Positions 28,573 through 38,868 are shown, counted from the first letter of the stretch. The stretch is DNA of 64,000 nt from Cyanobium sp. E1_MAG_00006 (GCA_027488975.1 JAIYAQ010000005.1:19440-83439); one strand, 5' to 3'. Translations and numbers: made by a program. Notes: generated by a model not told the origin, from the letters alone.

Positions 28573-30720
28573 ATGGCCAATCCAGCACTGGCTCCGGAGC
28601 TCTACATCAATCGTGAGCTGAGCTGGGTTGCCTTCAATCAGCGCGTGCTCTGCCAGGCCCTGAGCGAGCACACCCCACTGCTGGAGCAGGCGAAGTTCAG
28701 CGCCATCTTCAGCAACAACCTCGATGAGTTCTTCATGGTGCGGGTGGCTTCGCTGAAGTCACAGATCGAGGCCGGCGTTCAGACCCTCAGCGACGACGGC
28801 TTCACCCCCGGCCAGCAGCTGGCACGCGTGCGCGACGCCCTGCACCCGCTGCTCGATCAGCAGCAGGCCCACTACCGCCTCTACCTCAAGCATCAGCTCG
28901 CCGAGAACGGCGTGCACTTGGTCGACTACGCCCGGCTGAACCGCAACCAGCAGGGCTGGATCAACGACTACTTCCAGAACTCCATCTTCCCGGTGCTCAC
29001 CCCCCTGGCGGTGGATCCGGCCCACCCGTTCCCGTTCATCAGCAACCTCAGCCTCAACATCGCCGCCCTGATCCGCGATCCCGACACGGGCCAGCAACAG
29101 TTCGCGCGGGTGAAGGTGCCGCAGAAGAACCTGCCGCGCTTCGTGGAGCTGCCGGCCGACCTGAGCGAGCACAACCCGGCGCCGGTGTACACCGCCGTGC
29201 CGCTGGAGCAGGTGGTGGCCTTCAACCTCGAGCTGCTGTTCCCCGGCATGGAGATCGAGGGTCACTACTTCTTCCGCGTCACCCGCGACGCGGACCTGGA
29301 GCTGCGCGACCTGGAGGCCGACGATCTGATGGAGGCCCTGCAGCAGGGCCTGCGTAAGCGGCGCATGGGCGGCGAAGTGGTGCGCCTGGAGGTGGCCAAC
29401 GAGATGCCCGATGCGGTGGTGGATCTGCTGCTGGAGGGCACCGGCGTGGAACCGGAAGACCTCTACCGGATCAATGGCCCGCTCGGGCTCGACGACCTGA
29501 TGAGCCTGATGGCGATGCCACTGCCCGAGCTCAAGGACAAACCCCACCGCGGCCGCACGGCAGCGGCCCTGGCGCGGGCCCAGAAGAACCTGCTGGAGGA
29601 TGGCTCGATCAAGGCCGAGGAGTTCGAGAGCATCTTCTCGGTGCTGCGCCGAGGCGATGTGCTGCTTCACCACCCCTTCGATCTGTTCTCCACCTCCGTG
29701 GAGGAGTTCATCAACCAGGCGGCCGACGACGCCTCGGTGCTCGCCATCAAGATGACGCTCTACCGGGTGTCGAAGGATTCACCGATCATCGCCGCCCTGA
29801 TCCGTGCCGCCGAGAACGGCAAGCAGGTGATGGCCCTGGTGGAGCTCAAGGCCCGCTTCGACGAAGACAACAACATCCAGTGGGCACGCCAGCTGGAGCG
29901 CTCGGGCGTGCATGTGGTCTACGGCGTGATCGGCCTGAAAACCCACACCAAGATCACCCTGGTGGTGCGCAAGGAGAAGGAGCGGCTGCGCAGCTACTGC
30001 CACATCGCCACCGGCAACTACAACTCCCGCACCGCCCAGCTCTACACCGATCTCGGCCTGCTCTCGGCCCGCCCCGAGCTAGGGCAGGACCTGGCGGAGC
30101 TGTTCAATTACCTCACCGGCTTCTCTAAGCAGCAGAACTTCCGCCGCCTGCTGGTGGCACCGGTGACGCTGCGCCGTCGCATGGAGGAGCTGATCCGCCG
30201 CGAAACTGAGCACGCCCGCGCCGGCCGGCCCGCCGCCATCAAGGCCAAGATGAACGCCCTGGTGGACCCCGCCATCATCGCCCTGCTCTACGAGGCCTCC
30301 CAGGCCGGGGTGCAGATCGATCTGGTGGTGCGCGGCATGTGCAGCCTGCGGCCCGGCGTGGAGGGTGTGAGCGAGAACATCCGCGTCTGCAGCGTGATCG
30401 GTCGCTTTCTGGAGCACTCCCGCATGTTCTGGTTTGCCAATGACGGTGCGAATGAGATGTACCTCGGCAGCGCCGACTGGATGGGCCGCAACCTGGATCG
30501 CCGCGTTGAAGCGGTGGTGCCGATCGAGGAGCCGAGCCTGCATGCGCGTCTGCTGCGCCTGATCGACGTCTACCTGCACGACAACTGCACCGCCTGGGAC
30601 ATGCGCAGCGATGGCAGCTTTCAGCGACGCATCCCGGAGGAGGAGAACCGCGCGGCGCAGCTCACGCTGATGGAGCACTGGCGCAGCGGACTTAACGACA
30701 GCGATGACGCAACGCCGTAG
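28573..30720 (+). CDS. ppk1: Polyphosphate kinase 1
   Basis: Makes inorganic polyphosphate from ATP reversibly; 715 aa, the usual length. Domains in order are the N-domain (ELYINRELSWVAFNQRVLCQ), head domain, and the two phospholipase D-like C domains. The autophosphorylated His is in SYCHIATGNYNSRTA, and the second catalytic region in RMFWFANDGANEMYLGSADW. An AGGAG lies upstream at 28556-28560, rather far from the ATG. Confidence 0.97.
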   Translation: MANPALAPELYINRELSWVAFNQRVLCQALSEHTPLLEQAKFSAIFSNNLDEFFMVRVASLKSQIEAGVQTLSDDGFTPGQQLARVRDALHPLLDQQQAHYRLYLKHQLAENGVHLVDYARLNRNQQGWINDYFQNSIFPVLTPLAVDPAHPFPFISNLSLNIAALIRDPDTGQQQFARVKVPQKNLPRFVELPADLSEHNPAPVYTAVPLEQVVAFNLELLFPGMEIEGHYFFRVTRDADLELRDLEADDLMEALQQGLRKRRMGGEVVRLEVANEMPDAVVDLLLEGTGVEPEDLYRINGPLGLDDLMSLMAMPLPELKDKPHRGRTAAALARAQKNLLEDGSIKAEEFESIFSVLRRGDVLLHHPFDLFSTSVEEFINQAADDASVLAIKMTLYRVSKDSPIIAALIRAAENGKQVMALVELKARFDEDNNIQWARQLERSGVHVVYGVIGLKTHTKITLVVRKEKERLRSYCHIATGNYNSRTAQLYTDLGLLSARPELGQDLAELFNYLTGFSKQQNFRRLLVAPVTLRRRMEELIRRETEHARAGRPAAIKAKMNALVDPAIIALLYEASQAGVQIDLVVRGMCSLRPGVEGVSENIRVCSVIGRFLEHSRMFWFANDGANEMYLGSADWMGRNLDRRVEAVVPIEEPSLHARLLRLIDVYLHDNCTAWDMRSDGSFQRRIPEEENRAAQLTLMEHWRSGLNDSDDATP

Positions 30721-30784
30721 CGGCGGCGACAAACACAAAGACAATCCGCCGCCAAGGCTGCAGTAAGTCTTCCAATTCATAGCA

Positions 30785-30811
30785 GTGCGATCAACGCACA
30801 AGTGCTACATT
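30785..30811 (+). promoter_or_regulatory. Extended -10 box and small palindrome upstream of the sigma factor gene
   Basis: TGC-TACATT (30803-30811) fits an extended -10 element. A palindrome GTGCG-ATCAA-CGCAC (30785-30799) sits where a -35 would be, so a regulator rather than a -35 box may act there. Transcription would begin about 30818, at or just before ATG 30820. Confidence 0.45.
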
Positions 30812-30819
30812 CCGGCCAA

Positions 30820-31884
30820 ATGAATTCGGGGCCGCAGGTCATGGGCTCAACTGAGCATTTCACGCCGCCTGCAAACGCAGCGCCTGCGACCAGCTCCAAC
30901 AGCAGCGAGATCGCCATGGTCGAGAACCAGGCGTCAGCTGCTTCCAGCCGGATCAGAAACAGATCAGCAGCCCGAAACACCGGGCCACGGCAGGCGGGTC
31001 GCCTCAGTGCTGATTCGATCGGCTGGTATCTGAGCAACATCGGCCGGGTGCCGCTGCTCACCGCCGCCGAGGAGATCGAGCTGGCGCACCATGTGCAGGC
31101 GATGAAGCGTCTGCAGGAGCTGCCGGCAGAGCAGCTGACGCCGCGCCAGAAGCACCAGATCCGCATGGGCACCCGCGCCCGCGACCGGATGATGGCCGCC
31201 AACCTGCGCCTGGTGGTGAGCGTGGCCAAGAAGTATCAGAACCAGGGCCTGGAGCTGCTGGATCTTGTGCAGGAGGGGGCCATCGGCCTCGAGCGCGCCG
31301 TCGACAAGTTCGATCCCGCCATGGGCTACAAGTTCTCCACCTACGCCTACTGGTGGATCCGCCAGGGCATGACCCGGGCGATCGACAACAGCGCCCGCAC
31401 GATCCGCCTGCCGATCCATGTGAGCGAAAAGCTCTCGAAAATGCGGCGTATCACCCGCGAACTCTCCCACCGCTTCGGCCGCCAGCCCAACCGTCTGGAA
31501 CTGGCCCATGCCATGGGAATGGCACCGGAGGAACTGGAGGAGCTGATCTCCCAGAGCGCCCCCTGTGCCTCCCTGGATGCCCACGCCCGCGGCGACGATG
31601 ACCGCAGCACCCTGGGCGAACTGATCGCCGATCCGAGCAGCAATGAGTCGATGGACTCGATGGACCGCACCTTGCAGAAGGAGCATCTCGGCACCTGGCT
31701 CTCCCAGCTGAACGAGCGGGAGCGCCGCATCATCGAGCTGCGCTTCGGCCTGGCGGGCCAGGAGCCGCTGACGCTGGCGGAGATCGGCCGGCAGATCAAC
31801 GTGTCCCGCGAGCGGGTGCGCCAACTGGAAGCCAAGGCGATCCTCAAGCTGCGCCTGATGACCAACTACCAGCAGGCCGCCTGA
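30820..31884 (+). CDS. RNA polymerase sigma-70 factor, group 2 type
   Basis: A non-essential alternative of the RpoD family, about 354 aa. Region 1.2 (SIGWYLSNIGRVPLLTAAEE), region 2 (LRLVVSVAKKYQNQGLELLD and KFSTYAYWWIRQGMTRAID), region 3 and region 4 with its helix-turn-helix (LTLAEIGRQINVSRERVRQL) are all intact. There is no long region 1.1. The N-terminal 55 residues are Ala/Ser-rich. The start is uncertain: ATG 30820 would make a nearly leaderless mRNA if the predicted -10 is right, while ATG 30841 or 30916 would leave a leader. Such factors often steer stress or circadian gene sets. Confidence 0.92.
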   Translation: MNSGPQVMGSTEHFTPPANAAPATSSNSSEIAMVENQASAASSRIRNRSAARNTGPRQAGRLSADSIGWYLSNIGRVPLLTAAEEIELAHHVQAMKRLQELPAEQLTPRQKHQIRMGTRARDRMMAANLRLVVSVAKKYQNQGLELLDLVQEGAIGLERAVDKFDPAMGYKFSTYAYWWIRQGMTRAIDNSARTIRLPIHVSEKLSKMRRITRELSHRFGRQPNRLELAHAMGMAPEELEELISQSAPCASLDAHARGDDDRSTLGELIADPSSNESMDSMDRTLQKEHLGTWLSQLNERERRIIELRFGLAGQEPLTLAEIGRQINVSRERVRQLEAKAILKLRLMTNYQQAA

Positions 31885-31906
31885 ACGGCGAGCCCTGCCT
31901 GCATCG

Positions 31907-32587
31907 GTGCCGCCTGAGATTCAGCGACAGCTCCTTTCAGTCGCCGTTGTCGTTGCCTGGCTCGCCATGGTGACGACAACGTCTCTGGTTGTGCGCCGTC
32001 TGCGGCCTGATCAGCGCGAGTGGAGTCGCAAGGTGGTGCACATCGGCACCGGTCCGGTGGTTCTGCTGGCCTGGTGGCTGCAGATCGATCGATCGCTTGC
32101 CCTGCCGGCTGCGGCCCTGGTGACACTCGCCACCGCCTTCAATCACCGCTTCCGACTGCTGCCCGCCGTGGAGGATGTCGGGCGCCAAAGCTACGGCACG
32201 ATCGCCTACGGCGGTTCGATCACCGTGCTGCTGGCGCTCTACTGGCCGCAGCAGCCGCTGCCGGTGGCCGCGGGCGTGCTGGTGATGGCAGCCGGGGATG
32301 GCCTCGCCGGTCTGGTGGGTCCGGCGCTGAACTCACCACGCTGGCGCCTGCTGGGCCAGAACAAATCTCTGGCGGGCACGGCCTGCATGGCACTCGCCAG
32401 CCTGGCAGTCCTGCTGGGGCTCACCGCCCTGGCAGCGACCAGCGGTCAGCCGGCTCCGCCGCTGCTGGCCCTGCTGCTGATCGCCGCCATTGCCACGGCC
32501 CTGGAGCAACTGAGCGGCTGGGGGATCGACAACCTCACCGTGCCACTGGCCACGGCCCTGCTCTGGCAGGCCTGCCTCAGGCCCTGA
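31907..32587 (+). CDS. Phytol kinase / dolichol kinase family membrane protein
   Basis: 226 aa from GTG 31907, with six or seven hydrophobic segments. Diagnostic stretches are EWSRKVVHIGTGPVVLLAWW near residue 40, SYGTIAYGGSITVLLALYWP and AAGDGLAGLVGP with the conserved Asp. It probably phosphorylates phytol released from chlorophyll for reuse in tocopherol or chlorophyll, but other polyprenols are possible. Its 3' end overlaps the convergent DAHP synthase by 11 bp. Confidence 0.82.
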   Translation: MPPEIQRQLLSVAVVVAWLAMVTTTSLVVRRLRPDQREWSRKVVHIGTGPVVLLAWWLQIDRSLALPAAALVTLATAFNHRFRLLPAVEDVGRQSYGTIAYGGSITVLLALYWPQQPLPVAAGVLVMAAGDGLAGLVGPALNSPRWRLLGQNKSLAGTACMALASLAVLLGLTALAATSGQPAPPLLALLLIAAIATALEQLSGWGIDNLTVPLATALLWQACLRP

Positions 32588-33650
32588 GCAGGGCTGCGCT
32601 CTGGCTCTCGGCCACCGCCGCCGCCAGCTCCGCCAGCACACTGCGGGTGCTGGCCAGGTCGATGCAGGCATCGGTGATGCTCTGGCCGTAGGTGAGCTGG
32701 GCGAGATCGGCGGGGATCTTCTGGTTGCCGGCCACCAGATGGCTCTCAATCATCACGCCCATCACATGGCGCGAGCCCTGGCGCAGCTGCTCGGCCACCT
32801 GGGCAGCCACCTCGCTCTGACGGCGGTAGTCCTTGTTGGAGTTGCCATGGCTGCAATCCACCATCAGCCGGGCCGGCAGTCCCTCGCGGGCCAGAGCGGC
32901 GGCGGCGGTTTCGATGGCTTCGGCGTGGTAGTTGGTGCCCTGCTTGCCGCCGCGCAGCACCAGATGGCCATCCGGGTTGCCGGTGGTGGTCACGATCGCG
33001 GCATGGCCCTGCTGGTTGATACCCAGGAAATGGTGAGGCCGGGCCGCAGCCTCCATGGCATTGATGGCGGTGGCGGCGCTGCCGTCGGTGCCGTTCTTGA
33101 AGCCGATCGGCATCGACAGGCCTGAGGCCATCTCGCGGTGGGTCTGGCTTTCTGTGGTGCGGGCGCCGATGGCGGTCCAGCTGATCAGATCGGCGATGTA
33201 TTGCGGCACCACCGGATCCAGCAGCTCGGTGGCCGCCGGCAGACCCAGCTCCGCCAGGTGAAGCAGCAGGCCCCTGGCCAGTTTCAGGCCGGTGTTGATG
33301 TCGTAGCTGCCATCGAGGTGGGGGTCATTGATCAGCCCCTTCCAGCCCACGGTGGTGCGGGGCTTCTCGAAGTACACCCGCATCACCACCTCGAGCTGAT
33401 CGCGGTGGCGCTCATGCTCCGCGGCGATGGCGGCGGCGTACTCCCTGGCGGCCCCCACGTCGTGCACGGAACAGGGGCCCACGATCACCAGCAGGCGGCG
33501 GTCCTCGCCGCGCAGGATCGCCTTGATCCGCTCGCGGGCCTCACGCACCGTGGTTGCTGCCGTGTTGCCCAGGGGCAGCTCACGGTGCAGCAGGGCGGGC
33601 GCCACCAGCGGCCTGGTTTCCACCACGTGGAGATCAGAGGTGGGAATCAT
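32577..33650 (-). CDS. 3-deoxy-7-phosphoheptulonate synthase, class I (AroF/G/H type)
   Basis: First enzyme of the shikimate pathway: condenses phosphoenolpyruvate and erythrose 4-phosphate. The 357-aa protein shows [38 protein letters not shown] and the C-terminal [15 protein letters not shown]. Aromatic feedback type cannot be told. Together with aroE at 44.9 kb the window holds two shikimate pathway genes, not adjacent. Divergent from acnB with 138 bp between. Confidence 0.96.
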   Translation of the reverse strand: MIPTSDLHVVETRPLVAPALLHRELPLGNTAATTVREARERIKAILRGEDRRLLVIVGPCSVHDVGAAREYAAAIAAEHERHRDQLEVVMRVYFEKPRTTVGWKGLINDPHLDGSYDINTGLKLARGLLLHLAELGLPAATELLDPVVPQYIADLISWTAIGARTTESQTHREMASGLSMPIGFKNGTDGSAATAINAMEAAARPHHFLGINQQGHAAIVTTTGNPDGHLVLRGGKQGTNYHAEAIETAAAALAREGLPARLMVDCSHGNSNKDYRRQSEVAAQVAEQLRQGSRHVMGVMIESHLVAGNQKIPADLAQLTYGQSITDACIDLASTRSVLAELAAAVAESQSAALLRA

Positions 33651-33788
33651 GGCTGGGGCCGTCGACCGGAAGGCGGACAGATCAGCCTAGGCGCCCATTT
33701 GCAGCCGTTGTCACCAAGGGCCGGACCATCGGCACAGAACAATGGTCAGCAGATCAACGTCATCCAGGGTCCTCGGGCCCTGCGCCGC

Positions 33789-36404
33789 ATGTCCGCCAGC
33801 AGCTTCCTCGCCGCCTACCGCGCCGCCGCCGCCGAGCGCGAAGCCCTGGGCATCCCCGCCCTGCCGCTGACCGCCGAGCAGACCGCTGCCCTCACCGAGC
33901 TGCTGGCCGCACCCCCGGCCGGCGAGGAATCCTTTCTGTTACACCTGCTCAGTGAGCGCATTCCACCCGGCGTAGATGAGGCGGCCTACGTGAAGGCCAG
34001 CTGGCTGAGCGCCGTGGCCCAGGGCACGGCCAGCAGCCCCCTGGTGAGCTCGATCGAGGCCGTGCAGCTGCTGGCCACGATGATCGGCGGCTACAACGTG
34101 GGCGCGCTGATCGAACTGCTCTCCAGCGCCGATCCGTCCATCGCCGAGGCGGCCACCACGGGCCTCAGCCGCACCCTGCTGGTGTACGACGCCTACAACG
34201 ATGTTCTGGAGCTAGCACAGAGCAACCCGTATGCCCAGCGGGTGATCGACAGCTGGGCTGCCGCTGAGTGGTTCACCGCCAAGCCCGAACTGCCGGCCGA
34301 GATCACCGTGACGGTGTTCAAGGTGGAGGGGGAAACCAACACCGACGACCTCTCGCCGGCCACCCACGCCACCACCCGGCCGGACATCCCCCTGCATGCC
34401 ACGGCGATGCTGGAAACCCGCATGCCCGGCGGCCTGGAGCGGATCACCCAGCTGAAAACCAAGGGCCACCCCGTGGCCTACGTGGGCGATGTGGTGGGCA
34501 CCGGCAGCTCCCGCAAGTCGGCCATCAACTCGGTGCTGTGGCACACCGGCACCGACATCCCGCACGTGCCCAACAAGCGCGGCGGCGGCGTGGTGCTCGG
34601 CGGCAAGATCGCGCCGATCTTCTTCAACACCGCCGAAGACTCAGGCGCCCTGCCGATCGAGTGCGACGTGACCGCCCTGAGCACCGGTGATGTGATCACG
34701 ATCCGCCCCTACGCCGGCACGATCGAGCGCGCCGCCGGTGAAGCGGGGGCCGGCGAGATCGTGGCTCGCTTCGAGCTCAAGCCCAGCACCATCACCGATG
34801 AGGTGCGCGCCGGCGGCCGCATCCCGCTGCTGATCGGCCGCTCGCTGACCGACAAGGTGCGCGCCCAGCTGGGGCAGCCCGCCAGCGACCTGTTCATCCG
34901 CCCGGTGGCCCCGGCCGACACCGGCAAGGGCTTCACGCTGGCCCAGAAGATGGTGGGCAAGGCCTGCGGCCTGGCGGGCGTGCGCCCCGGCACCAGCTGC
35001 GAGCCGCTGATGACCACCGTCGGCTCCCAGGACACCACGGGCCCCATGACCCGCGATGAGATGAAGGAGCTGGCCTGCCTGGGCTTCAGCGCCGATCTGG
35101 TGATGCAGAGCTTCTGCCACACCGCCGCCTATCCCAAGCCGGTGGACCTCAAGACCCACGCCGAACTGCCCGACTTCATGGCCTCCCGCGGCGGCGTAGC
35201 CCTGCGCCCCGGCGACGGCATCATCCACAGCTGGCTGAACCGCATGCTCCTGCCGGACACGGTGGGCACCGGCGGCGACAGCCACACCCGCTTCCCATTG
35301 GGGATCTCCTTCCCCGCCGGATCGGGCCTGGTGGCCTTTGCCGCCGCCATCGGCGCCATGCCGCTGGACATGCCCGAATCGGTGCTGGTGAAATTCTCCG
35401 GTTCGCTGCAGCCGGGCGTGACCCTGCGCGATGTGGTGAATGCCATCCCCTATGTGGCGATCCAGCAGGGGCTGCTGACGGTGGCCAAGGAGGGCAAGCA
35501 GAACATCTTCAACGGCCGGATCATGGAGATCGAGGGCCTTCCCGATCTCAAGCTGGAACAGGCCTTCGAGCTCACCGATGCCACCGCCGAGCGCTCCTGC
35601 GCGGGCAGCACGATCAAGCTCTCTGTTGAAACGGTGAGCGAATACCTGCGCAGCAACGTGGCGCTGCTGAAGAACATGATTGCGCGCGGCTACAGCGATG
35701 CCCGCACCCTGGCCCGCCGCATCCAGGCGATGGAGGCCTGGCTGGCCAATCCGCAGCTGCTGGAGGCCGATGCTGATGCCGAGTATGCCGCCGTGATCGA
35801 GATCGATCTCGATGCGATCACCGAGCCGATCGTGGCCTGCCCCAACGATCCCGACAACGTGAAAACGCTCAGCGAGGTGTCGGGCGATCGCATCGATGAG
35901 GTGTTCATCGGCTCCTGCATGACCAACATCGGCCACTACCGCGCCGCCGCCAACGTGCTCGAGGGCCAGGGGCAGAACGCCGCCCGCCTGTGGGTGTGTC
36001 CGCCCACGCGCATGGATGAGGAGAAGCTGAAGGAGGAGGGCTACTACGCCACCTTCGAAGCGGCGGGCTCGCGCATGGAGATGCCCGGCTGCTCCCTGTG
36101 CATGGGCAACCAGGCCCGCGTGGAGGACAACACCACCGTGTTCTCCACCAGCACCCGCAACTTCAACAACCGCCTCGGCAATGGCTCGCAGGTGTATCTG
36201 GGCAGCGCCGAACTGGCGGCGGTGTGCGCCCAGCTGGGCCGCATCCCCAGCAAGGACGACTACTTGGCGATCGCCGCTGAGAGGATCGATCCCTTCGGCG
36301 CCGAGCTTTACCGCTACCTCAACTTCGATCAGATCGAGGGCTTTGGCGACAGCGGCCGGGTGATGAGTGCCGAGGAGGAGGCGAAGGTCCTGGCGGGGGT
36401 GTGA
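33789..36404 (+). CDS. acnB: Aconitate hydratase B
   Basis: [4Fe-4S] enzyme that interconverts citrate and isocitrate, 871 aa from ATG 33789 ([18 protein letters not shown]). The N-terminal HEAT-like domain characteristic of the B type is followed by the swivel domain ([20 protein letters not shown]) and the catalytic domains. Cluster cysteines are visible in [12 protein letters not shown] and [13 protein letters not shown]. The frame is open upstream to 33138, but that stretch is antisense to the DAHP synthase gene and is not protein-like. Confidence 0.97.
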   Translation: MSASSFLAAYRAAAAEREALGIPALPLTAEQTAALTELLAAPPAGEESFLLHLLSERIPPGVDEAAYVKASWLSAVAQGTASSPLVSSIEAVQLLATMIGGYNVGALIELLSSADPSIAEAATTGLSRTLLVYDAYNDVLELAQSNPYAQRVIDSWAAAEWFTAKPELPAEITVTVFKVEGETNTDDLSPATHATTRPDIPLHATAMLETRMPGGLERITQLKTKGHPVAYVGDVVGTGSSRKSAINSVLWHTGTDIPHVPNKRGGGVVLGGKIAPIFFNTAEDSGALPIECDVTALSTGDVITIRPYAGTIERAAGEAGAGEIVARFELKPSTITDEVRAGGRIPLLIGRSLTDKVRAQLGQPASDLFIRPVAPADTGKGFTLAQKMVGKACGLAGVRPGTSCEPLMTTVGSQDTTGPMTRDEMKELACLGFSADLVMQSFCHTAAYPKPVDLKTHAELPDFMASRGGVALRPGDGIIHSWLNRMLLPDTVGTGGDSHTRFPLGISFPAGSGLVAFAAAIGAMPLDMPESVLVKFSGSLQPGVTLRDVVNAIPYVAIQQGLLTVAKEGKQNIFNGRIMEIEGLPDLKLEQAFELTDATAERSCAGSTIKLSVETVSEYLRSNVALLKNMIARGYSDARTLARRIQAMEAWLANPQLLEADADAEYAAVIEIDLDAITEPIVACPNDPDNVKTLSEVSGDRIDEVFIGSCMTNIGHYRAAANVLEGQGQNAARLWVCPPTRMDEEKLKEEGYYATFEAAGSRMEMPGCSLCMGNQARVEDNTTVFSTSTRNFNNRLGNGSQVYLGSAELAAVCAQLGRIPSKDDYLAIAAERIDPFGAELYRYLNFDQIEGFGDSGRVMSAEEEAKVLAGV

Positions 36405-36420
36405 TCGGGGGAGGCAGGGT

Positions 36421-36813
36421 TCAGGCTGCCATCCACCGCACGGGCCCCGGATAGGCGGCCAGCTGCAGATCGGCGGTGATCAGCAGCAGACCATCGGCAC
36501 TGGCCTGGGCCAGCAGCAACCGATCAAAGGGATCGCGATGCAGCGGCGGCAGCGCAGCCACGGCCAGGGCATGGTGGGCGGCAATCGACAGCTCTTGCCA
36601 ACCTCCGTCCAGCAGTGCTCGGCGCAGCACCACCGGATCGAGCCTGAAATCGGGGCGCCCCAGGGCCTGCTTGATCACCAGCTCCCACAGGCTGGCCACG
36701 CTGAAAACGGGGATGTTGCGGGGATCCTCCAGCATGGAGGCCAGCCCCACGGGCAGGCGCTCGGGCGAGCCCATCGCCCAGATCAGCAGATGGGTATCGA
36801 GCAGCAGGCGCAT
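36421..36813 (-). CDS. vapC: PIN-domain toxin, VapC family
   Basis: A likely ribonuclease toxin, 130 aa, usual length. The acidic residues of the PIN active site are present: Asp6 (LLLDTHLLIW), Glu44 (SLWELVIK), Asp94/Asp97 (HRDPFDRLLLAQA) and Asp115 (ITADLQL). It lies 8 bp after its antitoxin gene in the same operon. Specific RNA target unknown. Confidence 0.9.
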   Translation of the reverse strand: MRLLLDTHLLIWAMGSPERLPVGLASMLEDPRNIPVFSVASLWELVIKQALGRPDFRLDPVVLRRALLDGGWQELSIAAHHALAVAALPPLHRDPFDRLLLAQASADGLLLITADLQLAAYPGPVRWMAA

Positions 36814-36821
36814 GGCTGCGA

Positions 36822-37070
36822 TCAGCGTCCTTCGAACAGATCAGCGATCTCCCGGGCTGCGATCTGATCAAAGTCATCGGGCACATGGCACTGCCCCGCC
36901 AGCAGACCCAGCCGAGGGGGCCGGGCCGCTTCAGTGGCGCCGTCGGTGAGTGCTGAGACCTGCACCATGGGCCGTCCGGCCTTGCAGATCACGAAGGATT
37001 CACCCGCAGCAGCCTCCTCGACCAGCCGCGACAGATGGGTCTTGGCCTCGTGCATGTTCACCTGACGCAT
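36822..37070 (-). CDS. Phd/YefM-type antitoxin
   Basis: 82 aa, starting MRQVNMHEAKTHLSRLVEEA, the DNA-binding N-terminal fold of the Phd/YefM family, followed by GESFVICKAGRPMVQV and a C-terminal toxin-binding tail. It should neutralise the VapC toxin encoded next and repress the pair. A perfect short inverted repeat lies 4 bp upstream of its start. Confidence 0.9.
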   Translation of the reverse strand: MRQVNMHEAKTHLSRLVEEAAAGESFVICKAGRPMVQVSALTDGATEAARPPRLGLLAGQCHVPDDFDQIAAREIADLFEGR

Positions 37071-37074
37071 GGGA

Positions 37075-37089
37075 ATGACAGGCCGTCAT
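37075..37089. promoter_or_regulatory. Inverted repeat upstream of the antitoxin gene (probable operator)
   Basis: ATGAC-N5-GTCAT is a perfect 5-bp inverted repeat 4 bp from the antitoxin ATG. Toxin-antitoxin complexes of this class usually bind such palindromes to control their own promoter. The role is inferred. Confidence 0.5.
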
Positions 37090-37101
37090 GTTGGCAACCA
37101 G

Positions 37102-37119
37102 CTTAGTCGACTTAGTCGG
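37102..37119. repeat. Two tandem copies of CTTAGTCG(A/G)
   Basis: CTTAGTCGA and CTTAGTCGG lie side by side and create the palindrome AGTCGACT at their junction. They are about 30 bp upstream of the antitoxin gene, in the region of its promoter, and may be a second regulator site. Confidence 0.45.
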
Positions 37120-37236
37120 TTGGCCGGATCTGGCTCCGCGACCGGATCGGGTCTGGACCCTCGCCCTGCAAGATGAAGCCCAGCCCCTGAGCCGCGCCAT
37201 CCCCTGAACCAGGAAACCCTGCTGTTTGAGCCCGCC

Positions 37237-38868
37237 GTGCCCGAAGCCGGGGCCCTGCGGGCGGTGCTGGCCTTCCCCAGCACCTACAGCGTGGGCATCA
37301 CCAGTCTCGGCTACCAGGTGGTGTGGGCCACCCTGGCCCGGCGGGCGGATGTGGATGTGCGTCGGCTGTTCACCGACCAGGGGGATCCACCCCACGGCGG
37401 CAGCCGCAGCCGCGGGCCGGCCCTGGATCTATTCGGCCTCTCGCTGAGCTGGGAACTGGATGGGCCGGTGCTGCTGGATCTGCTCGAGCAGCAGCGCATT
37501 CCCATCTGGGCGGCTGAGCGTGGCGACGGCGACCCGATCGTGTTCGGCGGCGGCCCGGTGCTCACCGCCAACCCCGAACCGCTGGCGCCGTTCTTCGATG
37601 CGGTGCTGCTGGGCGATGGCGAGCTGCTGCTGCCCGCCTTCGTGGATGCGGTGCAGGAGCACCGCACGGCCCCGAGGGCCGAGCGCCTGCGCCAGCTGGC
37701 CCAGGTGCCTGGGGTCTACGTGCCCAGCCTCTACGCCCCCCGCTATGGCTCCGATGGCCGGCTGTTGGGCGTCGAGCCAGCAGAAGCCGGCATCCCGGCC
37801 ACGGTGGCCAAACAGACCTGGCGCGGCAACACCCTCAGCCACTCCACGGTGATCACCCCGGAGGCGGCCTGGCCCTCGATTCACATGGTGGAGGTGGTGC
37901 GCAGCTGCCCGGAGCTGTGCCGCTTCTGCCTGGCCAGCTACCTCACCCTGCCCTTCCGCACGCCGAGCCTTGATGACGGCCTGATCCCGGCGGTGGAGAA
38001 GGGCCTCAGCGCCACCCAGCGCCTTGGGCTGCTCGGCGCCTCGGTGACCCAGCACCCGCAATTCGCCGATCTGCTGGCCTGGCTGGATCAGGATCGCTTC
38101 GAGGGCACCCGCGTGAGCGTGAGCTCGGTGCGGGCCGCCACGGTGACGCCCGAGCTGGGGCGGATCCTGGCCAAGCGCGGCAGCAAATCGCTCACGATCG
38201 CGATTGAGAGCGGCAGCGAACGCATGCGCCAGGTGGTGAACAAGAAGCTGGCCAGCGAGGAGATCTATGCCGCTGCTCGCTATGCGAAGGAAGGCGGACT
38301 CACCGGCCTGAAGCTCTACGGGATGGTGGGTCTGCCCACGGAGGAGGAGGCCGATGTGGAGGCCACCGCCCAGCTGCTGCTGGATCTGAAGAAGGCCACA
38401 CCCGGCCTGCGGCTCTCCCTCGGGGTGAGCACCTTCGTGCCCAAGGCTCACACGCCATTTCAGTGGCAGGGGGTGCGGCCGGAGGCGGAGAAGCGGCTGA
38501 AGCTGCTGGCCAAACGCCTCAAGCCCAAAGGCATCGAGCTGCGCCCCGAGAGCTACGGCTGGAGCGTGATCCAGGCCCTTCTTTCCCGCAGCGACCGCCG
38601 CCTGGCCCCGGTGATCGCCGCCGCCCGCGGCAGCCACGACAGCCTGGGGGGCTGGAAGAAGGCCTACCGGGAGGTGCTGGAGCAGGCCGGCACCCCGGCA
38701 ATGTCCCGCAGCGCGGACACTCCACCACCAGCCTGGGATGACGTCATCCACACCACCTGGCAGACCGAGCGGGTGCTGCCCTGGACTCACCTGCAGGGTG
38801 CGCTCGCACCGGAGGTGCTGGCCGGGCATGCCGCCAGCAGCCTGGCGGGGCAGGTCGATCAGCGATAA
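37237..38868 (+). CDS. B12-binding-like / radical SAM protein (COG1032 type)
   Basis: 543 aa from GTG 37237. The N-terminal third resembles a B12-binding-type Rossmann domain (VLAFPSTYSVGITSLGYQVV, IVFGGGPVLTANPEP). The radical SAM core has the 4Fe-4S motif Cys224-x3-Cys228-x2-Cys231 (SCPELCRFC) and TIAIESGSERMRQVVNKKL. The substrate is unknown. In-frame residues ETLLFEPA just upstream look like the true N-terminus, but no ATG, GTG or TTG precedes them before a stop at 37174, so the start is odd. Confidence 0.85.
   Translation: MPEAGALRAVLAFPSTYSVGITSLGYQVVWATLARRADVDVRRLFTDQGDPPHGGSRSRGPALDLFGLSLSWELDGPVLLDLLEQQRIPIWAAERGDGDPIVFGGGPVLTANPEPLAPFFDAVLLGDGELLLPAFVDAVQEHRTAPRAERLRQLAQVPGVYVPSLYAPRYGSDGRLLGVEPAEAGIPATVAKQTWRGNTLSHSTVITPEAAWPSIHMVEVVRSCPELCRFCLASYLTLPFRTPSLDDGLIPAVEKGLSATQRLGLLGASVTQHPQFADLLAWLDQDRFEGTRVSVSSVRAATVTPELGRILAKRGSKSLTIAIESGSERMRQVVNKKLASEEIYAAARYAKEGGLTGLKLYGMVGLPTEEEADVEATAQLLLDLKKATPGLRLSLGVSTFVPKAHTPFQWQGVRPEAEKRLKLLAKRLKPKGIELRPESYGWSVIQALLSRSDRRLAPVIAAARGSHDSLGGWKKAYREVLEQAGTPAMSRSADTPPPAWDDVIHTTWQTERVLPWTHLQGALAPEVLAGHAASSLAGQVDQR

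Noticed and set aside
33138..33788. A 217-codon N-terminal extension of aconitase B
   Set aside because: It is antisense to DAHP synthase and lacks family likeness; AcnB length is normal from 33789.
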